DNA of 64,000 bases from Ovis canadensis (GCF_042477335.2 NC_091255.1:29986501-30050500); one strand, 5' to 3'. Counted from the first letter of the stretch, positions 41,611 to 52,846 are shown. Translations and numbers: made by a program. Notes: generated by a model from the letters alone, not told the origin.

Positions 41611-41786
41611 TGGGACTTCACTGGTAGTCCAGTGGTTGGGAATCTGCCTTCCAATACAGGAGATGTGGGTTTGATCCCTGATCCAGGCAATGAGATCCCA
41701 CATGCCACAGGGCTACTGAGCCAATGCTAAGACCTGACACAGCCAAATAAGAGAAACAAAAAAAAAAAAAAAACAAACAAAAGAAT
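41611..41786 (+). mobile_element. CHR-family SINE
   Basis: GGGACTTCACTGGTAGTCCA head, GGGTTTGATCCCTGATCC box B, then GACACAGCC and a 16-base A run. Confidence 0.9.
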
Positions 41787-41807
41787 AGATTCACCAGTCA
41801 TTTGAGG

Positions 41808-42017
41808 GTGAAAGTGAGAGTGGTAGTTATTCAGTCGTGACTGACTCTCTGCTACTCCGTGGACTGTAGCCCTCGAGGCCCCTCTGTCCATGGAATTCTC
41901 CAGGCAAGGATACTGGAGTGGGTAGCCATTCCCTTCTCCAGGGGAATCTTCCTGGCTCAGGGATCAAACTCGGGCCTCCTGCACTGTGGGCAGATTCTTT
42001 ATCGTCTGAGCCACAAA
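41808..42017 (-). mobile_element. Bov-tA SINE
   Basis: GTTATTCAGTCGTGACTGAC start, intact body, reversed head CGTCTGAGCCACAAAAG. Confidence 0.88.
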
Positions 42018-42307
42018 AGACTGTGCTACCTAGCAGCTATTAAAATAATAAATACATTTATTTAACCAGTACCTTTAAAGATAAGATGGTGTTAACAAGG
42101 AATGTTACTGCTTTTGCAAAGACACACTTTTTATTGAGAGAGCATTTTATTTAAAATGCCTGGAAATGTTTCCATTTTTATTTTATTCCTGAAATTAATA
42201 CAACTGTACCATTGCCTATGAAAAATTTAATTCATATGCTTAAAAAAATTGGAAACAGAATCTCTAACCTATTAATATTCCAGACATAAACTTATAATAC
42301 CTTGCCC

Positions 42308-42463
42308 TTTAAAAAATACTTTATTTGACTGTGCCAAGTCTTAATTGTGGCATGCAAATTCTTAGTTGAGGTATATGGGATCTAGTTCCCTGACAGGGAT
42401 TGAACCTGGGCCCCCTGGATTGCGAGTGTGGAGTCTTAGTCACTGGACCATCACGGAAGTCCC
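42308..42463 (-). mobile_element. CHR-family SINE
   Basis: TTATTTGACTGTGCCAAGTC, GATCTAGTTCCCTGACAGGG and ACTGGACCATCACGGAAGTC. Confidence 0.87.
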
Positions 42464-42944
42464 TAGAGGTGACGTTTTGAATGAAAAGGAACAGATTCAG
42501 GTAAATGAGGGAATGAAAAGACAGAAGCAATAATTTTGATGACTAATAGAAAGTAGAAAAAAAGGAAGCTCTGAGATGTCAATGACTAAACTTGGAGGAA
42601 GAAAAAGCTCTTGGGGGTGAAACAATGGGTTTCACTTTAAATACATTGAGCTTGAGTGCCTTTTGGAACATGGACTAAAGGATCTAAGGAGCAGTTGTGA
42701 AAAGACTGAGTGACAGTGACTAAAAATGACTTTTTAGAGAAGTTTTACAGTCCATATGTTTTACAATTCTAACATATATTGCTGTAAAGATAATATGCAT
42801 TCATGGGAACCAACAGATTTGACTTCTTAAAATATGAATACCCTTTAAGACACACACAGCTCTTTTTTTTCCTTCAGAACTTCCCACTATAGCAAAAGAT
42901 GGGTGAGAGAGAGGATTAACATGGAAATACTGCTTTGGGAAACT
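42464..42944. other. Single-copy intergenic segment
   Basis: Nothing recognisable. Confidence 0.3.
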
Positions 42945-43145
42945 GGTTCCAAACCCACTCTACCATGTAGCAGTGAGGCAACTCTGGGGATTCATTTAAC
43001 TCTTCTGAGGCTTGGTCTCATCTTTATTGAGTAATGCTCAAATATTTGTCTGTATAGTTACTGTGAGCACTGAATGAGCTAATGTGTAATGAAGTTCTTA
43101 TGTCATTGCTTTGTACAGTCCTGAAGCATTAAGGTTAAATAAAAA
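42945..43145 (-). mobile_element. MIR SINE
   Basis: CACTCTACCATGTAGCAGTG, TTCTGAGGCTTGGTCTCATC and GTTACTGTGAGCACTGAATG. Confidence 0.65.
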
Positions 43146-43719
43146 CTAGTTCTAACTATTGCTTGGTCCCTGTAGTTCTTGGAAAACAAACGGACTACTG
43201 TGTTATCTTTTATCTCATTCTGCTATATCATTATCTACACATTCACATGCTGTAAAACCTGGACGTTGCGGTATGTCTGTTCCTAAATAAATATTATTTT
43301 CTCCCCTTCAACATTGCTGTAAACAGTGGCACCCATGTAGCATATGTTTGATTTTTTTTTTACTGTTTCCTCAGAAATGTATATACTTATATGCTTAAGT
43401 GTGCACACGTACTCAAAGACACACACCTAAAGGTCACTCACAAAGTTTTGGTATTTGAGACTTGAACTGAAAAAGAACATTAAAATCCCTATATTTGGAT
43501 TATACTTATAACAATAATTAGTATGCTTATGTTCTGGACTCAATATTTGTGTCCTTCCCAAAATTCATATGTTGTCATTTTAATCCCCCATATGATGATA
43601 TTAGAAGGTGGGGCCTTTGGGAGGTGATTAGGTCAGGAGAGTGGAGCCCCCATGAATGGAATTAATGCTCTTATAAAAGAGACTCCAGGAAAAAAAAAAG
43701 AGAGAGAGACTCTAGGGGT

Positions 43720-43782
43720 CTGGTGGTCCATTGGCGGGGACTGGTGGTCCATTGGCGGGGACTGGTGGTCCATTGGCGGAGA
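43720..43782. repeat. Three tandem 21-bp units in a SINE head
   Basis: Unit CTGGTGGTCCATTGGCGGGG plus A at 43720-43740 and 43741-43761 is identical. The third at 43762-43782 differs by one base. The unit covers the RNA polymerase III box A of the tRNA-derived head. Confidence 0.95.
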
Positions 43783-43857
43783 CTCTGCTTTCAATGCAGG
43801 GGTCTCAGGTTAGATTCCTAGTCGGAGAACTAGGTCCTGCATGACAAAACTAAGACC

Positions 43858-44075
43858 TGTGAGTGCTAAGTAGCTTCAGTAGTGTTCCACTCTTTGCGAC
43901 CTTGTGAACTAGCCCGCAAGGCTCCCCTGGCCATGGGATTCTCCAGACAAGAATACTGGAGTGTGTTGCCATTTCCTTCTCTAGGGGATCTTCCTGACCC
44001 AGGTATCGAACCCACAACTCTTGTCTCCTGCATTGACAGACAGGTTCTTTACCACTAGTGCCACCTGGGAAGCCC
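43858..44075 (-). mobile_element. Bov-tA SINE nested in CHR, with target-site duplication
   Basis: Reverse Bov-tA flanked by exact AACTAAGACC at 43848-43857 and 44076-44085, inside the CHR element. Confidence 0.93.
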
Positions 44076-44429
44076 AACTAAGACCCAGCATAACCAAATA
44101 AATTTTAAAAATAAAAATAAAAAAAGATTTCAGAGAATTCTCTTGCCCCTTTGGCCATGTGAAGACACAGAGAGATGACCACCTATGAACCAGAAAGTGA
44201 GATCTCATCAAACACTAAATCTGCTGGTGCCTTGACCTTGGACTTCCTAGCCTCCAGAACTATGAGAAACAAATTTCTGATGTTTATGAACTACCCAGTC
44301 TATGACAATTTGTTGTGGAAGCCTGAACTAAGACATCTTACACCTACATAGAATTTTGCAGTTATAGAAATTGTATACATTAATGAGAGACAAGAGAAAT
44401 CTACTATGTAAATACATTTAGTGTCCCTG

Positions 44430-44648
44430 AGGTAGTACATGCATGCTCAGTCACTTGGTCATGTACGATTGTTTGTGACCCCATGGACTGGACCCCGACA
44501 GGCTTCTTTGTCCGTGGGATTCCCCAAGCAAGAATACTGGAGTGGGTTGCCATTTCCTTCTCCAGGGGTTCTTCCTGACCCAGGGAATGAACCCAAGTCT
44601 CCTGCATGGGCTGGCGTGTTCTTGACCACTGAGCCACGTGGGAAGCCC
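44430..44648 (-). mobile_element. Bov-tA SINE
   Basis: GCTCAGTCACTTGGTCATGT to CTGAGCCACGTGGGAAGCCC. Confidence 0.88.
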
Positions 44649-45089
44649 ATAAAGTTCCTGAAGTAGAGAGCCCAGAAAGTGGAGAATAAAGTGTTCAAAG
44701 AAAAAAAAGTATACTTTGCTGAAATGAAGAGCAGGATCTACAAATGTAAAGGATACACTCTGTTGTAGGAAAAATTAGCACAGATGCACAGAAACGTGAC
44801 ATGGCCTCATACAATAACTAAACTCACGAGTGAAGTGAATAATCCTTCATGTATCCAGACAAAAAGCACGAGTCATTTGTAACAGGAGGAGGTAAATCTG
44901 GTTTCAGGCTTATTCGCAGCAACGACCCATGTTAGAAGACATTAGAGCAATACTTATACACTTCTAAGGAAAAATGAGGGGGATCCAAGAATTTTATACC
45001 TGATCAAAATTCCGTGTATGAAGGCAGCCGACAAATAGACTCAAATACGCAAAGGTCTGGCTCAGGTGAGGCACACACAAATACTTAAA
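44649..45089. other. Intergenic segment, possible old LINE
   Basis: Phrases such as AAGAATTTTATACCTGATCA and GACTCAAATACGCAAAGG resemble sequence found in old LINE 3' regions, but I cannot assign a family. Confidence 0.3.
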
Positions 45090-45328
45090 AACAATTTTTT
45101 TCCTGGTTGTTCTTTATCTATTTTTGCCTCTGCTGAGTTGTGGCAAGTGAGGGCTACTCTCCTGTTGCGGCATACAGGTTCTAGAGTGTGGACTCAGTGG
45201 TCGTGGTGCACAGGCTTAGTTGCCCCATGGCCTGTGGGATCTTATAGTTTCCAGACCAGGGAGCGAACCCATGTCCCCTGCACTGGCAGGCAGGTTCTTA
45301 ACCACTGGACCACCAGGGAAGGCCCATT
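45090..45328 (-). mobile_element. CHR-family SINE, long form
   Basis: TTGTGGCAAGTGAGGGCTAC, GGTCGTGGTGCACAGGCTTA, ACCAGGGAGCGAACCCATGT and ACTGGACCACCAGGGAAGGC. Confidence 0.87.
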
Positions 45329-45429
45329 CACTACTTTCCAGAAAAGCTACCTAATGAAGAAATCCAGCCAATTAAGACATTTCACAGTGAAAAACTAGGG
45401 GACAGGGAAAATAGGATATAACAAGACTA

Positions 45430-45960
45430 GTCATGAAGTCGAACCTACGTACATTTAAAAATAAGGCAAAAGAACTGCAGGCATCGCAAAATACGACCTA
45501 CATGTGTGAACAAGGAAGAAAAGCTGGCCGGCAAAGCGAGAACCACATCCACGTGGTGGGGTGGCTCAGTACGGAGTGTCAGAGCTGGTGGAGCAAGGAG
45601 GGCGTTCCCTCAGGGGAACAACTCAGCACAGGGTTGGGTGTCCAGCCAAACCTAAGCAGGGTGCCTGTATTGGAGTGCAAGGAGCTGGAGCCTGTGCGAG
45701 GGAAGAAGGGTGTCCACATGGCACGGTGCTGGTGCTGGCGGTGAAGGCTCACTGCAGAGTTTAGACTCTGAGCCAGACGAAGAAAATGTCCATGCATGGG
45801 GTGACCTAGTGAGGGTATCAGAGCCCAAATAGGGTGGAGGCGGCCTCCTCAGGGGTGCACAGACTGGCATAGGTTGTGAGACTGGCATCCTGTGAGAGCA
45901 GGCTAAAGAGGAATCCCCAATGGAGGGACATAAAAGATCTTATTATGATTTTTCGGAAAG
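45430..45960. other. GC-rich segment with imperfect internal repeats
   Basis: A GC- and CpG-enriched half-kilobase. It contains two related modules, GTGTCAGAGC..GGAGGGCGTTCCCTCAGGGG near 45578-45620 and GTATCAGAGC..GGAGGCGGCCTCCTCAGGGG near 45815-45858. Open frames of 67-103 codons cross it without known homologue. Could be an old LINE 5' region or a novel minisatellite-like sequence. Confidence 0.4.
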
Positions 45961-46140
45961 TAGGTTCTTAGTTTTTTAAATGTGCTTTAACACATCAGAC
46001 TTTTTTTCTCCCCCTGATATTGCAGCTACTTACCTGGGAGGAAACAACACAGAAAATAGATTTAAAGTCTTATTACTGAATGTCTACAAATGGTGGGATT
46101 AACATATTAGATCACATGACACTGATTCCTTTCTTGCCTT

Positions 46141-46888
46141 CAGTTCAGCTCAGTTCAGTTGCTCAGTCGTGTCTGACTCTTTGCGACCCCATGAATCACA
46201 GCCCGCCAGGCCTCCCTGTCCATCACCAACTCCCGGAGTTTGCTCAAACTCACGTCCATCGAGTCGGTGATGCCATCCAGCCATCTCATCCTCTGTCGTC
46301 CCCTTCTCCTCCTGCCCCCAACCCCTCCCAGCATCAGGGTCTTTTCAAATGAGTCAACTCTTCGCATGAGGTGGCCAAAGTATTGGAGTTTCAGCTTTAG
46401 CATCAGTCCCTCCAATGAACACCCAGGACTGATCTCCTTTAGAATGGGCTGGTTGGATCTCCTTGCAGTCCAAGGGACTCTCAAGAGTCTTCTCCAACAC
46501 CACAGTTCAAAAGCATCAATTCTTCAGCACTCAGCTTTCTTCACAGTCCAACTCTAACATCAGTACATGACCACTGGAAAAACCACAGCCTTGACTAGAC
46601 GGACCTTTGTTGGCAAAGTAATATCTCTGCTTTTGAATATGCTATCTAGGTTGGTCATAACTTTCCTTCCAAGGTGTAAGCGTCTTTTAATTTCATGGCT
46701 GCAATCACCATCTGCAGTGGTTTTGGAGGCCCCAAAATAAAGTCTGACACTGTTTCCACTGTTTCCCCACTATTTCTCATGAAGTGATGGGACCAGATGC
46801 CATGATCTTCGTTTTCCGAATGTTGAGCTTTAAGCCAGCTTTTTCACTCTTTCACTTTCATCAAGAGGCTTTTTAGTTCCTCTTCACT
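46141..46888 (-). mobile_element. BovB LINE 3' end
   Basis: Starts with (GTTCA)n-type end CAGTTCAGCTCAGTTCAGTT and runs back to ATCAAGAGGCTTTTTAGTTC (KKSLLMK region), stopping just before the catalytic motif. Frameshifts separate the coding pieces. Confidence 0.93.
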
Positions 46889-46998
46889 ATGTTTTCTTGC
46901 CTTAGCAATACATAAATAATTCTTGGTGTATCAATAAGGAATCTATTGTGCTAATTTAATAATAAAATATTTTAACGCTACTTAAAGACTGTAAACTT
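46889..46998. other. AT-rich spacer
   Basis: Single-copy AT-rich sequence between a BovB and a Bov-A2. Confidence 0.3.
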
Positions 46999-47010
46999 AG
47001 TAGGCTGCAT

Positions 47011-47289
47011 GCTGCTGCTGCTGCTGCTAAGTCACTTCAGTCGTATCTGACTCTGTGTGATCCCATAGACAGCAGCCCACCAGGCTGCCCCGTCCCTGGG
47101 ATTCTCCAGGCAAGAATACTGGAGTGGGTTGCCATTTCCTTCTCCAATGCATGAAAGTAAAAAGTCAAAATGAAGTTGCTCACTCGTGTCTGACTCTTAG
47201 CAACCTCATGGACTGCAGCCTACCAGGCCCCTCTGTCCATGGGATTTTCCAGGCAAGAGTACTGGAGTGGGGTGCCATTGCCTTCTCCG
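47011..47289 (-). mobile_element. Bov-A2 dimeric SINE with exact target-site duplication
   Basis: Dimer from (GCT)n to GCCATTGCCTTCTCCG, flanked by AGTAGGCTGCAT at 46999-47010 and 47290-47301. Confidence 0.94.
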
Positions 47290-47301
47290 AGTAGGCTGCA
47301 T

Positions 47302-48054
47302 AGAGACCCTGAAAATTCCTGGACCACCTCACTTTGCAATGCCCTGTTCACCTCTTTCCTAAATAGCCCCATGAAGCTCAGTCAGCATTCAGGGTTTTCT
47401 GGGACACCACCCACTGCAAAGTTTGAACTTTGGAACCAGTTCTGAATTTCCTTGTGGTTTCACACTTACTGCATTCTCTTCTCACCTTGCCACTACCCAC
47501 GCAGACTCAGCCTTCTTGGCTGCATCAGCTTTGGGTTGCTTCACTTCCTGGCTTCGGGGAAGCTACAGCTGTAAGAGCTTTCGCAGGCTAAGCAGGTGCC
47601 CTATATAAGGCACACAAATTAGAGCGGAGATGCAGAAAAGCCACAAGGGCACTTTCTGATGATGCTGGGATGCGAAGAATCTTGCTCCCCCAGCCCTCAC
47701 TGTCGGCCTCCGGTGAGGTCTCCCTGATCTCCCATCGTTCACAAACAGTCTTGGAGGTATTTTGAGGGTTATAGTCTCTTCACGTGAATGAAAACTTGTG
47801 TTCAGGACACCAGAAGCGCCATTCAGGATCAGAATAATGGTTCAGTGGGCTCAGGGTTTTTATTATGGCTTTCAGTGCTATCAGGCTCCATCAGCAGCAG
47901 TTCCAATCTCTGGCCTCTAAACTGGTGCTGATATGAGAAGATTTTAAGATTAATCTGTAATGAAATAAAACAAGTAAGAAAAACGTGGGAGAACATGTCC
48001 AGATGTTTTGGGGGAAAAGAACTGTTTATCCTGAGACTACGTTCTTAAGTTTTG
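47302..48054. other. Single-copy intergenic segment
   Basis: No transposon recognised. CTATATAAGG at about 47601-47610 resembles a TATA box but has no CpG island or exon with it. Confidence 0.35.
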
Positions 48055-48220
48055 GGATTTGTTTTCACTTGTTTTTGGCTGCACTGGATCTGAGTTGAGG
48101 CACAAGGGCTTTCTCTAGTTGCCCCTAGGCTTGTGGGATCTTAGTTCCCTGACTGTGGATCCAACCTTGTCCCCTGCACTGGAAGATGGATTCTCAACCA
48201 CTGGACCACCAGTTAAGTCC
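48055..48220 (-). mobile_element. CHR-family SINE
   Basis: TTTTTGGCTGCACTGGATCT, GTGGGATCTTAGTTCCCTGA, ACTGGACCACCAGTTAAGTC. Confidence 0.86.
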
Positions 48221-48369
48221 CCTTACATTTTTCTTTACAGTTTCAGAAATATCCCTCCTTTTGTGAAATGCAGGTGATAGTAAATGGTGGGTTGTTTGCT
48301 GTTTTTTCTTGTGTGTCTTGTTTGGAAAAATAAAAAGGAGACAATCATAGTCTCTGTGAAACTTTTTCC

Positions 48370-49520
48370 AGTACTCTCTTTTTAAAAAAATTGTGCTGAG
48401 ATACACGTAACTTGAAATTTACCATCTGAATAATTTTAAAGCATACAGTGCAGTGGTATCAAGTACATTCACAATGTTGGACAACCCTTACCACATCCAT
48501 CTCCGGAACTCTTCTTTGTCTTACTTCACCCATTAAACACTAACTCCCAATCCCGCCTCCCCTTCCCAGCCCCTGCTGCTGTCATTTACTTCTGCCTCCA
48601 TGAATCTGACTACTCTAGGTACCTCATGTAAGTGAAATCATACAGTATCTGTCTTTTTGTGACTGGCTTCTTTCACTTAGCATAATGCTCTCAAAGTTCA
48701 TCCATGGTGTAGGGAGTGTCAGACTCTCCTTCCTTTTGAGAGCTGAATAATGTTCCATTGTACATAAACATCACTTTTGTTTACCCATTCTTCTGTCAGT
48801 GGATATTTGTATTATTTCCACCTTTTGGCTATTGTAAATAATGCTGCTATAAATACAAGTGTACAAATACTCTTTTTTAAATTGATGTATGATTTACATA
48901 AAAGGTACAGACTTGAACGATGTTTGATGAGCTTTGACAAACAAATAGATCAATATAGCTGCCACCATATAGAACATTTCTGTGACCTCAGAAAGTCCAT
49001 CAGTGTCTCCTCCCAAACAAAATCCTCCTACTCTCCTGATCTTTATCACCATAATCAATTAGTTTTGCCTGTTCTAGAACTTAATAAAAATGGAATCACA
49101 CAGTATGTATTGTTTCGTGTCTGACATCTTTTGCTCAATAGAAAGTTTTTTTGAGATTCAGCCACATTACTGTAACTCATTATCTTTCATTGCTAAGTGT
49201 TGTGCCATTGTATAAATATATACAATTTGTTTATCCATTCTCATTTGGGTTGCTTCAAGTTGGGAGCTATCATGAACAAAACTGCTAAGAACATTTTTGT
49301 ATATATTTTTGTGGACATATATTTTCATTTCTCTTAGGTAAAGGCCTAGAAATGGAATCTCTCATAGGAGAGTTGTATGTGTAACTATTAGAAAATGCCG
49401 AAAAGTTTTCCTATGTGTTTTATTTTGTTTTAAGTTTACCATTTTACCCCTTGGCCGTCAGCAATGTCTGAGAGTCCCAGTTTTTCCACATTTTCACCAT
49501 TTGATATTACCAAATAAAAT
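48370..49520 (-). mobile_element. Antisense L1, two overlapping 3' regions
   Basis: 48380-48870 carries AAGCATACAGTGCAGTGGTA, GACTGGCTTCTTTCACTTAG and TTTTGGCTATTGTAAATAAT. 48870-49520 begins again with a 3' UTR-like TTTAAATTGATGTATGATTT and continues TTTCTCTTAGGTAAAGGCCT, so two L1 insertions are placed head to tail. Confidence 0.75.
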
Positions 49521-49532
49521 TATCTTAACAGA

Positions 49533-49820
49533 GAACGGACTTATGGACACATGCGCGGGAGGGAGAGGGCGGGATACATTGAAAGAGTAGCCCTGACATA
49601 TTACATTACCGTATGTTAAATTGATAGCTAGTGGGAAGGCGCTACATAACACAGGGAGCCAGACCGGAGCTGGGTGGGATGGGGGTGGGGAGTGGGAGGG
49701 AGGCTCATGAGGGAAGGGATATATGTATATTTATAACTGATTCACATTGTTGTATACCGGAAACCAATGCAACATTGTAAAGCAATTATCCTCCAATTTG
49801 AAATAAATTTAAAAAAAACC
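49533..49820 (+). mobile_element. L1 3' tail
   Basis: GAACGGACTTATGGACACAT, AGAGTAGCCCTGACATATTA, ACACAGGGAGCCAGACCGGA and GGAAACCAATGCAACATTGT. Confidence 0.9.
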
Positions 49821-49929
49821 TACCCTGACTTGGCAGTTATACCAGCTTTTCCTCCCTCACACAATAAAACTGATGAAAAGAGAAAATTAAAAAAAAATTT
49901 TTTTAACCATTCTATTTGATGTATAGTAG

Positions 49930-50168
49930 CCATGGATGGAGGAGCCTGGTGGACTCCGCAGCCCATGGGATCACGAAGAGTCGGACACTACTGAGAGACT
50001 TCCCTTTCACTTTCCACTTTCATGCATTGGAGAAGGAAATGGCAACCCACTCCAGTGCTCTTGCCTGGAGAATCCCAGGGACGGGGGAGCCTGGTGGGCT
50101 GCCGTCTATGGGGTCGCACAGAGTCGGACACGACTGAAGCGACTTAGCAGTAGCAGCAGCAGCAGTGA
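49930..50168 (+). mobile_element. Bov-A2 SINE, 5'-truncated
   Basis: Starts in the first monomer at CCATGGATGGAGGAGCCTGG, then linker CTTTCATGCATTGGAGAAGG, second monomer, and the (CAG)n end GCAGTAGCAGCAGCAGCAG. Confidence 0.9.
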
Positions 50169-50252
50169 TAGGGGCAGAATGAAGGGACAAAATAGGTGAT
50201 TAAATAGTTAATCCCACTAGGGGATTGTAAGTAAAAACACATGGAGAGACCC

Positions 50253-50935
50253 TGAAAGTTAATGATTACTCAAGAAAGCAGGTTTGCTTAACCACAAAAC
50301 CAAGCAGGCTTGCTTAGCAACAAAACCATGCAACAGAGGCGTGAGCCATGCCCCCAAATAATAAAATGATGCTTACATAAGACTTACATCCTGCCCAGTG
50401 AGCCCAGTGAGCTAGTACCCTTAAAACATGTTCTTTAGCCCCTGAGACATGTTCTTTGCACAATACCCCCCAAACAATAGTAGAAAATAAGGCCTACAAC
50501 TTGCCCAATGGTGTGATCAAGTTAATGACCCCCAAAATAGGCTCTGTGCGCACAAAAAATCAATCATTTATGGGGAGGTGACTTTTCAGAATCAAAGACC
50601 CTCATTTTACTGAGACCTAAAAATATTTTTCCAAAGTGCTATGACAGTCCTGGCCAGACCATATGGGGAGGGACAAGTAAGCTTCCCTACCTGTGGGGAG
50701 GAACTGATGATGGAAACGTGATGTGTACTCAAGAAAGACAAAGTTTATCTCCCCCTCCCCATTTTTCCTTTGATTATAAAACTGTAGCCCAGGAAGTTCT
50801 CAGAGCACAGCATTTCTCGCTCACCTTCTTGTGAGCCTCACAAGCATTCTATTCTAATAAAGCATTCACTTCTTACCTACCACTTTGTCCTCAGTGAATT
50901 CTCTGCACTGAGACATAAAGAACTATGATACCAGA
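50253..50935 (+). mobile_element. Endogenous retroviral solo LTR
   Basis: Begins TGAAAGTTAATGATTACTCA and has a promoter-like TGATTATAAAACTGTAGC (TATA at about 50773-50780). After about 75 bases a poly(A) signal AATAAA lies at 50856-50861, followed by a T-rich U5-like section. This U3-R-U5 order, with no gag, pol or env beside it, marks a solo LTR, probably class I. The 3' boundary is approximate. Confidence 0.72.
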
Positions 50936-50943
50936 GCTCTTTA

Positions 50944-51520
50944 TTTTCTTGGGCTCCAAAATCTCTAGATGGTGACTGCAACCATGAAATTAAAAGATGC
51001 TTGCTCCTTGGAAAAAAAGCTATGACCAACCTAGACAGCATGTTAAAAAGCAGACATTACTTTGCTGAGAAGATCCGTCTAGTCAAAGCTATGGTTTTTC
51101 CAGTAGTCATGTATGGATGTGAGAGTTGGACCATAAAGAAAGCTGAGTACCAAAGAATTGATGCTTTTGAACTGTGGTGTTGAAGACTCTTGAGAGTCCC
51201 TTTAAACAACAAGATCAAACCAGTTAATCCTAAGGGAAATCAGTCCTGAATATTCATTGGAAGAACTGATGCTGAAGCTCCAACACTTTGGCCATCTGAT
51301 GTGAAGAACTGACTCATTGGAAAGGACCCTGGTTCTGGGAAAGATTGAAGGCAGGAGGAGAAGGGGACGACAGAGGATGAGATGGCTGGATGGCATCACT
51401 GACTTGATGGGCATGAGTCTGAGCAAGCTGTGGGAGTTGGTGATGGACAGGGAGGCCGGGTGTGCTGCAGTCATCGGGTTGCAAAGAGTCGGACATGACT
51501 GTGTGACTGAACTGAACTCT
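50944..51520 (+). mobile_element. BovB LINE 3' end
   Basis: TTTTCTTGGGCTCCAAAATC start and ACTGAACTGAACTC end. The frame 51001-51183 (KKAMTNLDSML..FELWC) breaks at TGAAGACTC, so it is decayed. It directly follows the retroviral LTR. Confidence 0.92.
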
Positions 51521-52237
51521 TCGGAGTCACCCTGAAATGACATAAATCCGTTTCGGTAGTACCTGTGCAACTTAACTTCCTTCAGGAATATTCTACCAGA
51601 TGGTTTTGCTAGGACAGGATTCTTTAGATAAAAGTTAAAGAAACGCAACTTAAACCAGTTTAAGCGGGAGGCAGAAAGTATTGCCTCCTGCAAGCAAACA
51701 ATGGATGGAGAGGTGGAGCTGCCCTCAGGAGTGACTGGTTCTCTTCAGATCACTTTCTGGCATATCTTCTCCTCTCTGCCTCTCTTTGCGTGTTGGCTTC
51801 ATTTTTGAAATTCCATTGTCCCTGTGAAATCAGAACTTTGTCTTCAAGCAAGTCTAGGCTTCCATCCACATAGCCTTCCAACTGAGCAGAGAAGAAAGCA
51901 CTTTCCCCTTAGTTGCAGTTAGAGAACTCTGATGATCCTGGTTTGGGATTCATGCCATCCCTGAACCAATCACCGTATTTATGGTGGAGATCTATCTGGA
52001 TTGTGTGCCTGCTCTAGGGCTGGAGATTGGAGAAACTGTGATTGGGCAACCCTACCACAGGTATGTTTGGAACAGGGAAGGACAGTTTCCAGAGGAGCAG
52101 AGTACCTTTGAGACAGATAAAGCAATAAATGGCTATATATGTATGCCTGACTTTTAAGGAAAATCTATATTTCCATGAAATACAAATGTCTTCATTCTTC
52201 AATTCACTGAAACTACAAATCAGTAATATAGCCCAGA
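51521..52237. other. Single-copy intergenic segment
   Basis: No repeat or exon recognised. Confidence 0.35.
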
Positions 52238-52447
52238 CACTTAAAAAAAATTTTTTTTAATTGAAGTATAGTTGATTTACAATGTTGTATTAGTTTCAGG
52301 TATACAGTAAGCGGTTCAGGTATATATACATACATAGGTGTATTCTTTTTCATATTCTTTTCCATTATGGCTTATTACAGGATATTGAATCTAGTTTCCT
52401 GTGATATACAGTAGGACCTTGCTGTTTGTGTATTTTATACATAGTAG

Positions 52448-52714
52448 GCACCCCACTCCAGTACTCTTGCCTGGAAAACCCCACAGACGGAGGAGCCTGG
52501 TAGGCTGCAGTCCATGGGGTCGCTAAGAGTCGGGCACGACTTGAGCGACTTCACTTTCACTTTTCACTTTCATGCATTGGAGAAGGAAATGGCAACCCAC
52601 TCCAGTATTCTTGCCTGGAGAATTCCAGGGACGGGGGAGCCTGGTGGGCTGCCGTCCATGGGGTCACACAGAGTCGGACACAACTGAAGCGACTTAGCAG
52701 CAGCAGCAGCAGCA
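52448..52714 (+). mobile_element. Bov-A2 SINE nested in L1
   Basis: CACCCCACTCCAGTACTCTT to (CAG)6 end. L1 reads ATAGTAG before and GTTAGTATCTGG after it. Confidence 0.92.
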
Positions 52715-52846
52715 GTTAGTATCTGGTAACTCCAAATTCCTGGTTTATCCCACCCCACCCCTTTTCCGCTATGGTAGCCATTACTTTGTTTTCTATGTCT
52801 GTGAATCTGTTTGTTTTGTAAATAAGTTCATTTGTATCATAATTTA

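Larger units (their letters stand above)
43700..44118 (+). mobile_element. CHR-family SINE nested in the MaLR LTR
   Basis: Head region 43715-43790 is expanded by a 21-bp triplication, followed by box B CAGGTTAGATTCCTAGTC and CATGACAAAACTAAGACC. After a nested Bov-tA it finishes with CAGCATAACCAAATAAATTT and an A-rich tail. Confidence 0.85.
43535..44335 (+). mobile_element. ERVL-MaLR-type solo LTR split by SINEs
   Basis: Left part: CCCAAAATTCATATGTTGTC, GGTGGGGCCTTTGGGAGGTG, TGCTCTTATAAAAGAGACTC (TATA-like TATAAAA). Right part: CATGTGAAGACACAGAGAGA, GCCTCCAGAACTATGAGAAA, CACCAGTCTATGACAA-type end near 44295 and CTGAACTAAGACA. The internal viral region is absent, so it is a solo LTR of an old endogenous element. 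Confidence 0.7.

Noticed and set aside
43720-43782. CRISPR-like array
   Set aside because: Units are directly tandem without spacers and lie in a mammalian SINE.
45433-45744. 103-codon frame in the GC-rich segment
   Set aside because: No recognisable domain. The frame crosses internally repeated sequence and overlaps other frames on both strands.
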